In this document: piece after piece, positions 8,730 to 16,491 of the stretch
Numbering within the stretch: the first letter of the stretch is position 1
How the letters are laid out: every line of letters starts with the position of its first letter
NCBI GenBank assembly: GCA_965366625.1
Contig: CBDUGP010000006.1
Span: 62,001-126,000, forward strand
Direction of reading: 5' to 3'
From: JAUIJL01 sp965366625
GTDB taxonomy: Bacteria; Acidobacteriota; Thermoanaerobaculia; Multivoradales; J023
Length of the DNA stretch: 64,000 nucleotides
Notes under the pieces: model-generated
The model's input: the letters and a program-made list of their open reading frames with translations, nothing else
What the model was told of the DNA's origin: nothing
Database searches by the model: none
Position numbers and translations under genes: made by a program

Positions 8730-9599
8730 TCATCTATCTAGATCCGTGTCCATATCCAGCCCGACATCCAAAGTCGGCGCGCTATGGGTCAACCAACCCA
8801 CGGATAGGAGATCCACGCCGCTGGCTGCTTTGGCGGCTGCGGTCTCCGGCGTAATTCCCCCGGAGGCTTCGGTAATCGCCCGGCCGGCGACGATGCTCAC
8901 GGCGCGTGCCAAGAGATCCGGTTCCATATTGTCGAGCAGAACCACATCCACACCCAGATCTAAAATCGCTTCGAGTTCCGCGAGGTCGTCGACCTCGATC
9001 TCGATCTTGACCAAATGGCCGGCATAGGCCCGAGCTCGTCGGACCGCTTCGGCTGCAGAGCCCGCAATCGCCCGATGGTTGTCTTTGATCAACACCGCGT
9101 CATCGAGACCAAAGCGATGATTGCTGCCTCCACCCAACTTGACGGCATGTTTTTCCAGAGCGCGCAACAGCGGCGTCGTCTTGCGAGTGCATACGATTTC
9201 GGCACCGGTCCCGGCCACTGCTCGAACCATGTCGCGGGTAACCGTCGCGATCCCGGACAAACGCCCGAGCAAGTTCAGCGCCGTACGCTCTGCGGACAAC
9301 ATTTCTCGCGCAGCGCCCCGGATGATCGCCAAATCATCTCCGGGCTGAACATCTTGGCCGTCGTCATGAACGATCGTGATCTCCACCGACGGATCGAGCT
9401 TACGAAAGGTTTCAAGGGCGGGCATCAAACCGGCGACTCGACCCTCTTTGCGAACGCGGATGCGACTCTCCGCCACCACACCGGCTGGAACGATGGCGTC
9501 CGTGGTGAGATCGCCGGCCCGGCCCAAGTCTTCTTTCAGCGCGGCTTCGATCAGATTTCCGTAGATCACCGGATAGAGCCTCGGCACCACTACCGACAT
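8730..9599 (-). CDS. nadC: Quinolinate phosphoribosyltransferase (decarboxylating)
   Basis: Converts quinolinate and PRPP to nicotinate mononucleotide, CO2 and pyrophosphate, the third step of de novo NAD synthesis. The 289-residue length is typical. Visible family motifs are EDLGRAGDLTTDA near the N-terminus, the substrate-binding stretch CTRKTTPLLRALEKHAV with GGGSNHRFGL, VLIKDNH, and VDVVLLDNM with EASGGI near the end. Its ATG shares one base with the nadB stop (TGATG), so it is translationally coupled in nadA-nadB-nadC. The MerB-like selenoprotein gene follows after 53 bases. Confidence 0.97.
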   Translation of the reverse strand: MSVVVPRLYPVIYGNLIEAALKEDLGRAGDLTTDAIVPAGVVAESRIRVRKEGRVAGLMPALETFRKLDPSVEITIVHDDGQDVQPGDDLAIIRGAAREMLSAERTALNLLGRLSGIATVTRDMVRAVAGTGAEIVCTRKTTPLLRALEKHAVKLGGGSNHRFGLDDAVLIKDNHRAIAGSAAEAVRRARAYAGHLVKIEIEVDDLAELEAILDLGVDVVLLDNMEPDLLARAVSIVAGRAITEASGGITPETAAAKAASGVDLLSVGWLTHSAPTLDVGLDMDTDLDR

Positions 9600-11242
9600 C
9601 AGGCGATCTCCCGAATCAAATGTGGTTCCGCAAATCCCGGATCCGTGGCGCGCTGCAAGGGCAGGTCACCGGCGCTTCGGTAGGTCCAGAATAGCCGCCG
9701 CTTCCAAACCGGATCAGAATCCGGGTAGTCGGACCGATAGTGGCTACCCCTGCTCTCTTCGCGGATTTGGGCCGCAGCGGTCACCAACCTGCCGACGGTC
9801 CAAAGATTGGCCGTTTCGTCGGGATCGGCTCCAGACTCGGCCCATCGGTCGAGGCAGTCAAAGGCTTCCTGGAGCCCGGCGCCGTCGCGGATTAGGCCGA
9901 CCTTATTCCACATCAAATTTCGCAGGCTCGTGCGGTGACTCGCCGAGGCAGTTCGCTCTTCGCGCCTCACAAAGCCGTCGTGAGACGGCCCTCTGCGGGA
10001 GGATCCGGAGCCGGCTTCTACTTCGCCGACAGCCCCGAAGACGTCGAGCGCTGCTCGATGACCGAATACCAGACCTTCCAGAAGAGAGTTGGAGGCCAGT
10101 CGATTGGCGCCGTGAACGCCGGTCGCCGAGACCTCGCCACAAACCCAGAGGCCGCCTAGAGAAGCCCGGCCAAATTCATCGCTCACCACCCCGGCCATGG
10201 CGTAGTGGGCGGCCGGCGTGACCGGAATCGGCACTCGACAGGGATCGATCGCATACCTTTGGCAATGGGCAAAAACCGTAGGGAATCGTTCCGAGAAGGA
10301 GGGGCCGACCGCATCGCGGGCGTCCAAATAGACCCGTCGCCCTTGCTCCTGGCGCTGCCAGATGGCCCGAGCCACAATGTCGCGAGGGGCCAGTTCGGCC
10401 GCCGGATGCAAGTCGGGCATAAAGCGATAATCCGAGTCGTCGACCAGAATGGCGCCTTCTCCCCTTAACGCTTCGGTGACCAACGGTAACGTACCACCCG
10501 GAGCATCCACATCGAGAGCTGTGGGGTGGAATTGCACCATCTCCAGATCCGCCAGCTGCACCCCGGCACGGGCCGCCATGGCCAAACCGTCACCGGTGTT
10601 CTCCACCGGATTAGTGGTTTTCGAATAGAGCTGACCGAATCCGCCCGTGGCGAGAATGACCGCCGAGGCCCGATAGTAAATTCGACGTCCCTGGCGCCGG
10701 CAAAGCACACCTACGATCCGATCGTCCCACCGCACCAAATCCATGGCGAACGTGAATTCGTGGATTTCGATGGCCGGATCGGTGGCGACGGCGGCCATCA
10801 AGGCTCTCACCATTTCGGCACCCGTTTGATCGCCGCCCGCATGCAAGATGCGTCGACGACCGTGGGCTCCTTCGCGGCCCATGAGCAGCTCGCCCTGCTC
10901 TCCCCGATCGAATTGGGCGCCTAAGGCGATCAATCGACGAACCCGCCGTGGTCCCTCCTCCGTCAGCACGCCCACCGCCTCGGGATCACAAAGCCCGGCA
11001 CCGGCGTCCAGGGTGTCCTGGGCGTGCAAATAAGGTGTGTCGCCAAGGTACAGGGCCGCAGCGATGCCCCCTTGGGCCCAGGGGCTCGAGCCCCCGGCGC
11101 CGAATCTCGATTTGGTCACCACCGTCACCTTCTTGGGCGACAGGGACAGGGCCGCCGACAGACCGGCAACTCCGGTGCCGATCACCACAATACCGGCGTC
11201 CACCACTTCATCAGCAAGCTCACGAGCCCTGTGTTTGATCAT
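9599..11242 (-). CDS. nadB: L-aspartate oxidase
   Basis: Flavoprotein that oxidises L-aspartate to iminoaspartate, first step of de novo NAD synthesis. The 547 residues begin with the FAD Rossmann motif VIGTGVAGLSAALSL at about residue 19 and show the family's SPWAQGGIAAAL, HAGGDQTGAEMVRAL, ATGGFGQLY, MVQFHPTAL, RGEGAILVD, PAAHYAMAGV and TGVHGANRLASNSLLEGLVF. The C-terminal helical domain (RNLMWNKVGLIRDGAGL) is complete. It overlaps nadA's stop (ATGA) upstream and nadC's start downstream, and shares control with them. Confidence 0.97.
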   Translation of the reverse strand: MIKHRARELADEVVDAGIVVIGTGVAGLSAALSLSPKKVTVVTKSRFGAGGSSPWAQGGIAAALYLGDTPYLHAQDTLDAGAGLCDPEAVGVLTEEGPRRVRRLIALGAQFDRGEQGELLMGREGAHGRRRILHAGGDQTGAEMVRALMAAVATDPAIEIHEFTFAMDLVRWDDRIVGVLCRRQGRRIYYRASAVILATGGFGQLYSKTTNPVENTGDGLAMAARAGVQLADLEMVQFHPTALDVDAPGGTLPLVTEALRGEGAILVDDSDYRFMPDLHPAAELAPRDIVARAIWQRQEQGRRVYLDARDAVGPSFSERFPTVFAHCQRYAIDPCRVPIPVTPAAHYAMAGVVSDEFGRASLGGLWVCGEVSATGVHGANRLASNSLLEGLVFGHRAALDVFGAVGEVEAGSGSSRRGPSHDGFVRREERTASASHRTSLRNLMWNKVGLIRDGAGLQEAFDCLDRWAESGADPDETANLWTVGRLVTAAAQIREESRGSHYRSDYPDSDPVWKRRLFWTYRSAGDLPLQRATDPGFAEPHLIREIA

Positions 11243-12291
11243 CCTTTTTTACCTCGACCGACCGCCAGCATACGTTCCACGCTAGAGCGGGCTCTCGCCG
11301 CCAACGCCGGTTCGACGATAACTTCGTGCTCAAGGGTCTGGAGCGAATGCAGGATCTTCGGCAGGGTGATCCGTTGCATGTGAGGACACAAGTTGCAGGG
11401 TCGAACGAATTCGACGTCCGGAAATTCGACCGCCACGTTGTCGCTCATCGAGCATTCGGTGATCATCACCACCTTGCTCGGCCGTGCCTCGTCCACATGG
11501 TGGATCATGCCCGAGGTCGAACCCACATAATCCGCTTCCTTCAGGACGTCAGGGGGGCACTCGGGATGGGCCAGGACCACCAACCCGGGGTGGCCGTCAC
11601 GATATCTACGAACCTCCTCGGCTGTGAATCGCTCGTGGACCTCGCATTGCCCATGCCAAAGAATGAGTTCGACATCCGTTTGTCCCGCGACATATTTGCC
11701 CAGGTATTGGTCGGGCAAGAAAATCACCCGGTCCACACCCAGACTTTCCACCACTTCAACCGCATTCGACGAGGTGCAGCAGACGTCGGTCTCGGCCTTC
11801 ACGTCGGCCGTGGTGTTGACGTAGGAAACCACGGGCACGCCGGGGTAACGCTCCTTCAACAAGCGCACGTCGGCGCCGGTGATCGACGATGCCAAGGAGC
11901 AACCCGCCTTGGGATCGGGAATCAGAACTTTCTTGTCCGGGTTCAAGATCTTGGCGGTCTCGGCCATGAAATGCACACCACAAAGTACGATCACTTCGGC
12001 GTCGACCTCGGTGGCCAAACGCGCCAGGGCCAGGGAGTCGCCGGCCAAATCGGCGACCCCATGAAAAATCTGGGGCGTCATATAGTTGTGGGCGAGAACT
12101 ACAGCGTTTCGCTCTTTTTTGAGACGCTGGATTTCCGCCACATAAGGAGCGTGAACCGGCCACTCGATTTCCGGAATCACCCCTTTCACTTGGTCGAAAA
12201 TGTGAGCTGTCTCCGCTGCCACAGCAGCCGAATATTCCGGTCGAAACGATCCGAAATCAGGGGCTTGGGAAGTGAGGATCGGGTCGGACAT
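11239..12291 (-). CDS. nadA: Quinolinate synthase, [4Fe-4S]
   Basis: Condenses iminoaspartate with dihydroxyacetone phosphate to quinolinate. The 350 residues contain AHNYMTPQIFHGVADLAGDSLALA, the three cluster cysteines in CGVHFMAETAKIL, CCTSSNAVEV and CNLCPHMQRI, and HPECPPDVLKEADYVGST. It is the long NadA type with an N-terminal extension of about 50 residues. A perfect AAGGAGG precedes the ATG by about eight bases. First gene of nadABC, driven by the promoter at 12439-12467 with two matching operators. Confidence 0.97.
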   Translation of the reverse strand: MSDPILTSQAPDFGSFRPEYSAAVAAETAHIFDQVKGVIPEIEWPVHAPYVAEIQRLKKERNAVVLAHNYMTPQIFHGVADLAGDSLALARLATEVDAEVIVLCGVHFMAETAKILNPDKKVLIPDPKAGCSLASSITGADVRLLKERYPGVPVVSYVNTTADVKAETDVCCTSSNAVEVVESLGVDRVIFLPDQYLGKYVAGQTDVELILWHGQCEVHERFTAEEVRRYRDGHPGLVVLAHPECPPDVLKEADYVGSTSGMIHHVDEARPSKVVMITECSMSDNVAVEFPDVEFVRPCNLCPHMQRITLPKILHSLQTLEHEVIVEPALAARARSSVERMLAVGRGKKG

Positions 12292-12364
12292 GGTGGAACC
12301 TCCTTAAGCTTCGCCGATGACGTCTTTATACCGCCGAGTCGAGGGCCCCGTGGGGGCATTCGAC

Positions 12365-12385
12365 TTATGCTCAATATGAGAATAA
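12365..12385. promoter_or_regulatory. Operator O1, nadABC leader
   Basis: A 21-bp imperfect inverted repeat with arms TTATGCTCA and TGAGAATAA around ATA. It matches O2 at 17 of 21 positions and lies in the untranslated leader, 74 bases before nadA's ATG. Regulator unknown; a NAD-biosynthesis repressor is an inference. Confidence 0.7.
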
Positions 12386-12436
12386 CTAAGAGTCAAAAAA
12401 AGCCGACGTCGGCTCGCCGGGATTTTTATCGCCCCT

Positions 12437-12457
12437 TTATGCTACTTATGAGTATAA
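12437..12457. promoter_or_regulatory. Operator O2 over the nadA core promoter
   Basis: Second copy of the 21-bp operator, arms TTATGCTAC and TGAGTATAA around TTA. It covers the -10 element and most of the spacer of the nadA promoter, so a bound protein would block RNA polymerase. Its centre is 72 bp from that of O1. Confidence 0.7.
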
Positions 12458-12467
12458 CTCTTGTCAA
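12439..12467 (-). promoter_or_regulatory. nadABC promoter, sigma70-type
   Basis: On the minus strand TTGACA (12467-12462), a 17-bp spacer, then TAGCAT (12444-12439). The -35 is a perfect consensus and the -10 matches at four of six. The start site would be near 12432, giving a leader of about 140 bases that holds operator O1. Confidence 0.75.
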
Positions 12468-12479
12468 GTGAACGAAACA

Positions 12480-12513
12480 GGTATCGACACGGTATCGATA
12501 CCGTGTCGATACC
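12480..12513. repeat. 34-bp perfect palindrome upstream of nadA
   Basis: The 17-base half GGTATCGACACGGTATC is followed at once by its exact reverse complement, with no loop. GGTATCGA-type octamers recur inside it. It lies just upstream of the nadA -35 box, in the divergent region before the DUF1569-like gene. It could be a protein site, or form a cruciform or hairpin. No T-run follows on either side. Confidence 0.9.
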
Positions 12514-12666
12514 CTGGCCCAAACCCCAGAACACGGACCAGGGGCCTGAGCGACGATGATAGGCTCCGGCCGCTCACCTACGGATCCGATTTCTAGATTC
12601 CAACAGCCCCAAATTAAATTAATTAGATCGAGACTCCCCAATTCGCCCCACTTCCGGAGAGCCAGA

Positions 12667-13110
12667 ATGCCCACCATCTTTAATCCTATAGACAGGGATC
12701 GTTTGCTCGCTCGAATCCAATCCCTCGGCCCCTCCAGCCAACGTAAATGGGGCACCATGACCGTGGCCAAAGCGCTCAGCCACATGGGCGACCAGCTCTC
12801 CACGGGTCTCGGTGACATTCAGGTTCGCCAAATCCGCAGCGCGGTTTCACTGCCCCCGGTCCGTTGGCTGGTCATCTATTGGATGCCGTGGCCCAAAGGA
12901 GTGAAAACGGCTCCCGAGCTGCTTCAAACCGATATTCAAGAGATCGGTCCCGCCCGCGACCGACTGATTCAGATCCTCGAGAGGTCGATCGAGAAGGGGC
13001 CCCAAGGGGTTTGGTCTGCCCACCCCCTCTTCGGCAATATTTCCGGCAAGGACTGGGGATTTCTCGGCGCCAAACACCTCGATCATCACCTGCGCCAATT
13101 CGGGGTCTGA
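12667..13110 (+). CDS. DUF1569/DinB-like four-helix protein
   Basis: A 147-residue protein resembling DUF1569, a small family of the DinB/YfiT-like four-helix-bundle superfamily. Characteristic features are the N-terminal MTVAKALSHMGDQL, where a His sits in the metal-site helix, and the C-terminal HPLFGNISGKDWGFLGAKHLDHHLRQFGV-type end with further His residues (quoted in part: AKHLDHHLRQF). The ATG at 12667 is chosen because CGGAGAG lies about eight bases upstream and homologous sequence begins there; the frame stays open from 12556. It ends three bases from the convergent Smr gene. Function unknown; thiol-dependent enzymes occur in the superfamily. Confidence 0.7.
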   Translation: MPTIFNPIDRDRLLARIQSLGPSSQRKWGTMTVAKALSHMGDQLSTGLGDIQVRQIRSAVSLPPVRWLVIYWMPWPKGVKTAPELLQTDIQEIGPARDRLIQILERSIEKGPQGVWSAHPLFGNISGKDWGFLGAKHLDHHLRQFGV

Positions 13111-13113
13111 CGA

Positions 13114-13611
13114 TCAACGTGCACCGCGCCGCGGGCCTTGACGCGGGCTGCGACGTGGACGCAGGAAGAGGATAATGGCTCCTCCACCGCCGAGATGACG
13201 TGGAGCCGCCTCCACACGTTCCACGCGATCAGCACCGTACCGCCGCAGCCATCGCTCAACCGCCTTTTTCAACACCGGAGTTCCGCCTTCCGACCTGAGC
13301 CCTTTGCCGGTGATCACTCTGACACTGCGACGCCCTGCCGCCCGGGTTCGCTGGATGAAGCTGTCCAAGTCGCGCAAGGCCCGCTCAGTGTTCTTGCCAT
13401 GCAAATCGAGGGTTTCTTGAATCTCACCGTGTTTGGGTCGGCGGAGCTTACCGTTTAGAGCTTTTTTCGCAGCAGATCGGACTTCAGCCGCCGAGTCGCG
13501 GTCCTTATCCGGCACACTGGCCAAAACCTCCATGGCTCGCCGGAAAGCCGCATCCTCAGCGGATAGGTCGACAGGCTGCCGGGAGTTATTCGGGTTGCGC
13601 TTACGGGCCAT
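13114..13611 (-). CDS. Smr-domain protein
   Basis: A 165-residue protein with a C-terminal Smr (small MutS-related) domain at residues about 75-160, shown by TLDLHGKN, the glycine-rich VRVITGKGLRSEGG and the terminal strand GGAIILFL. Smr domains bind or nick branched DNA or cleave stalled mRNA; stand-alone forms such as SmrA/SmrB have nuclease activity. The N-terminal 70 residues are polar and charged (MARKRNPNNSRQP), probably disordered and nucleic-acid binding. The ATG at 13611 is preferred to the one at 13650 because it begins the usual basic N-terminus, though both have weak RBS. Confidence 0.85.
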   Translation of the reverse strand: MARKRNPNNSRQPVDLSAEDAAFRRAMEVLASVPDKDRDSAAEVRSAAKKALNGKLRRPKHGEIQETLDLHGKNTERALRDLDSFIQRTRAAGRRSVRVITGKGLRSEGGTPVLKKAVERWLRRYGADRVERVEAAPRHLGGGGAIILFLRPRRSPRQGPRRGAR

Positions 13612-13754
13612 TGGAAATCCCCGAAGCGACGCCGGCCAGGCGTCCGACAAACTCCCAATCTGAACCTTGGCGCAAGGGTCCGGGCATGATGGAATGGCCC
13701 GAGCCGAAGGCTATGGTAGACGGTAGGAATTGAGAATCCGGTTTCGGAGGACAC

Positions 13755-14408
13755 ATGACGGCTTTTGAGAATCTATTTATCGGGATCGCGGGCATGATCG
13801 GCGCGGGCAAGTCGACTTTGGCCGGCGCGCTCGGCGAGCATCTCGAGATCGACGTTTATTATGAACCGGTCCAAGACAACGAATACCTCGAAGACTTCTA
13901 CCGCGACACCGCCCGTTACGCCTTCGCCACCCAAATCTACCTGCTCAACCGTAGATTTCAACAACATCAAGAGATTATTTGGCGCGGTCGGTCGGCGGTA
14001 CAAGACCGCACCATCTACGAAGACTCGATTTTTGCCAAGATGCTGGCCAAGACCGGCCTGATGGACGAACGGGACTACCGCACCTATCAACAGCTCTTCA
14101 GGCATATGTCGAATTTCATGTGCAAGCCGAACCTGATCGTTTATCTCGATGTCGAACCCGAGCGATCCATGGAGAGGATTCAGCATCGAGGCCGCGGCAT
14201 GGAAAGTGGTATCAGTTTGGAATACCTCAAGGCGCTCTATGCCGGGTACGAGGATTTCATCACCGACATCTCCAAAGTCATACCGGTGATTAGAGTCGAC
14301 TACGATCGTTTTGCCACCGCCGACGAGATGGCACAAGTCATTGAAAGCGAGTTCTTGGACCATAGCTTCTTACGCGAAGCCGTACGTTTCGATCCTGCCA
14401 GAACCTGA
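13755..14408 (+). CDS. Deoxynucleoside kinase
   Basis: A 217-residue P-loop kinase that phosphorylates deoxynucleosides in salvage. The Walker A loop is GMIGAGKST (residues 13-21), followed by YEPVQDNEYLEDFY with the substrate Glu, the ERS/DRS-type motif VQDRTIYED near residue 80, and the lid RIQHRGRGMES. The family (dCK/dGK/dNK-like) cannot be resolved to one base from sequence alone. GGAGG precedes the ATG by four to nine bases. The phosphodiesterase gene follows after three bases, so the two are probably cotranscribed. Confidence 0.9.
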   Translation: MTAFENLFIGIAGMIGAGKSTLAGALGEHLEIDVYYEPVQDNEYLEDFYRDTARYAFATQIYLLNRRFQQHQEIIWRGRSAVQDRTIYEDSIFAKMLAKTGLMDERDYRTYQQLFRHMSNFMCKPNLIVYLDVEPERSMERIQHRGRGMESGISLEYLKALYAGYEDFITDISKVIPVIRVDYDRFATADEMAQVIESEFLDHSFLREAVRFDPART

Positions 14409-14411
14409 TCC

Positions 14412-16025
14412 ATGCCGAGCTTCGCCTTTAGAATCCAGTTGGGTGGACGGCTGATCCAAGCCCTTTTCACGGCCATTCTGCTCGTTTCGCTTGCGGCTTG
14501 CTCCGGACCTGGAGCCGGCGGACCGGCAACTCCCGGAGATCGTAATCCCTGGCTGGTAGTCGGCATTGACGGCGCCGAATGGAAAGTGATCGAGCGGCTG
14601 TGGGAGGAGGGCAAGCTGCCCAATCTCCGAGCCTTGGCGGAGGCCGGCACCCGCGCCCACCTCGAAACCTCCTACACCACCTCCCCAATTATTTGGACCA
14701 CCCTGGCCACAGGGCACCCACCCGAGGTCCACGGGATCACCGGATTTACCATCGCCACCGAACAAGGTGAGGTGCCGGTTTCGTCCAGCATCAGAAAAGT
14801 GCCCGCGCTGTGGAATATGGTGAGCCGCGCCGGCCTCAAAGTCGCCGCTTTGGGATGGTGGGCCACTTGGCCCGCGGAAACCGTCAACGGCATGGTGATC
14901 TCCGACCGAGCCCTGCGACCCGTCGAAGGGCCTTTTTCTCCCGACTCGCTCGGCCCCCTGCTCGAAAGTTGGAAAGCCGAAGCCGAGGAACTCAACTATG
15001 AGTTCGGCGGTAACCAGGCGAGCAGCAGTCGCGACCGGCTGATGAGCCATGTGGCTCGCCAGATCGGGGCTGAGGGATACGACCTGACCCTACTCTACTA
15101 TCGCTCCGTGGACATCGAATGCCACAACTCGTGGAAGTACTTCGAGCCGGAGAAATTCGGCGTCCGCCCAGCCGAGCAGTTGGCGAATCGAGACCGTATT
15201 CCGGGCTCCTACGAAGCGGTGGACCAAGCCATCGGCGACGTGCTGGCAAATATGCCGGACGTAACCAATGTGATCGTGATTTCGGATCACGGCTTCCACG
15301 CCAAGGATCGAGAAGAACTCCAAATTCTGCTCGACATGAACCGCGTGCTGGAGCGCCTTGGATACGCGACCTTACGGGCCAACGGCAAACCCGAGGTGTC
15401 GAAGACCAGGATCTACTCTTACGGCACCGCCAAGAACCGGCGTGAGAAAAAGCTACGCTTCAGCTTGCAAGGACGGGAGCAGGAAGGAACCGTACCGGCA
15501 GAAGAGCGCCAGGCCGTGCGTGACGCCTTGACCCGAGACTTGGCCCGCTTGACTTACGAAGACGGCTCGGCCATTTTCTTAGTGCGCGATGCCTCTGCCC
15601 AAAGTCTCAGCGAAGGGGCCGATTTCGAAGCATTGGTGCTGGGTAAGGGTGCCAGCCGACGAGCCCTGCTCGACGGCGAGCCGACCCACGGCCTTGTGGA
15701 GCACGTCAATCGAGTCTCCGGTACCCACTCTAAGGATACCCACGGAATCCTGATCGCCGCCGGCCCCGACATCCAGCAGGGCGCGGACCTCGGCGGTATC
15801 TCGATTTTCGACTTTGCGCCCACCTTGCTCTTCGGATTGGGCCTGCCGGTGGCCGACGACTTTAGCGGTCATCCTTTTGAGGCTCTCATGACGCCGGAAT
15901 TTCGGGAGCGCTCTCCCCTGCGACGAATTCGTACCTGGGGCACGATGGACACCTGGAAGCGCGCCGAGTCGTCACCGGTGGACCAAGAGTTGATCGATGA
16001 GCTGCAATCCCTCGGTTATATCTAA
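14412..16025 (+). CDS. Lipoprotein alkaline-phosphatase-superfamily phosphodiesterase
   Basis: A 537-residue exported lipoprotein of the type I phosphodiesterase/nucleotide pyrophosphatase branch of the alkaline phosphatase superfamily. The signal peptide ends in the lipobox LAAC with Cys33 as the lipid site. Metal and nucleophile motifs are VVGIDGAEW (first metal Asp), TTSPIIWTTLATG (the Thr/Ser nucleophile region), VISDHGFHAKD (Asp-His pair) and THSKDTHGILIAAGPD (last His). The end is EALMTPEFRERSPLRR with a conserved LQSLGYI tail seen in such proteins. Substrate unknown. It starts three bases after the deoxynucleoside kinase, hinting at nucleotide scavenging, but that link is inference. 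Confidence 0.85.
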   Translation: MPSFAFRIQLGGRLIQALFTAILLVSLAACSGPGAGGPATPGDRNPWLVVGIDGAEWKVIERLWEEGKLPNLRALAEAGTRAHLETSYTTSPIIWTTLATGHPPEVHGITGFTIATEQGEVPVSSSIRKVPALWNMVSRAGLKVAALGWWATWPAETVNGMVISDRALRPVEGPFSPDSLGPLLESWKAEAEELNYEFGGNQASSSRDRLMSHVARQIGAEGYDLTLLYYRSVDIECHNSWKYFEPEKFGVRPAEQLANRDRIPGSYEAVDQAIGDVLANMPDVTNVIVISDHGFHAKDREELQILLDMNRVLERLGYATLRANGKPEVSKTRIYSYGTAKNRREKKLRFSLQGREQEGTVPAEERQAVRDALTRDLARLTYEDGSAIFLVRDASAQSLSEGADFEALVLGKGASRRALLDGEPTHGLVEHVNRVSGTHSKDTHGILIAAGPDIQQGADLGGISIFDFAPTLLFGLGLPVADDFSGHPFEALMTPEFRERSPLRRIRTWGTMDTWKRAESSPVDQELIDELQSLGYI

Positions 16026-16491
16026 ACCAACCACCACCGAAGAGGCTGCAGACGAACAGGCCTGCATTTGATCTCGACGTAAGATCTCAGGGTCGGCTTA
16101 CAACAAATAGGCATAAATCAAAGCCAGAGCGGTTAGGGCCACCCAGAGGGCCAGCTCAAGCTTCATATGTGTGTTCTGCGTGTCCTTTGACATGTGGAAT
16201 CTCTCTGGTGAATTTCGGGATAAGCATCCAAAACAGCAAGAAGCGATAGGGCAGCAGATCGCGGAAGACATACTCGACAATGCACAAATGACGATTCAAT
16301 AAGATTCAAAGCTCAATGATTCAGGTCGAACTCATGTCCTCGCAGTTCGAGATATTCTCATTTCTACATTACGGCTTCGATTACACCTCAACCGACACCG
16401 GCAGCGGCTTCTTGGCAGCTCATAACCCGGCCATCGCTTGTGTCTGCGAGTGCTTCCCCATTTCTCCTTCTGACCTCTCTCGGACCCAACC
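16026..16491. other. Intergenic region of 466 bp with one possible small ORF
   Basis: Between the phosphodiesterase stop and the PLP enzyme start. Apart from a possible 31-residue membrane ORF (16098-16193, minus) I see no RNA gene, riboswitch or convincing terminator; the direct repeat GATTCAATAAGATTCAA near 16295 is AT-rich and could be promoter sequence. Confidence 0.5.
16098..16193 (-). CDS. Possible 31-residue single-helix membrane protein
   Basis: Short frame MSKDTQNTHMKLELALWV.. ending ..ALTALALIYAYLL: a polar N-terminus of ten residues, then one hydrophobic helix running to the C-terminus. This layout is common in real small membrane proteins. A weak purine-rich AGAGAGA lies about eight bases before the ATG. 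The frame is open further up to 16280 but that part is Cys/Ser-rich and unlike a protein start. No family recognised; it could be chance. Confidence 0.35.
   Translation of the reverse strand: MSKDTQNTHMKLELALWVALTALALIYAYLL

Noticed and set aside
11326..12471. A 381-codon open frame on the plus strand over nadA
   Set aside because: It is antisense to a clear nadA gene with promoter and RBS, has no recognisable motif, and reflects codon bias of GC-rich DNA.
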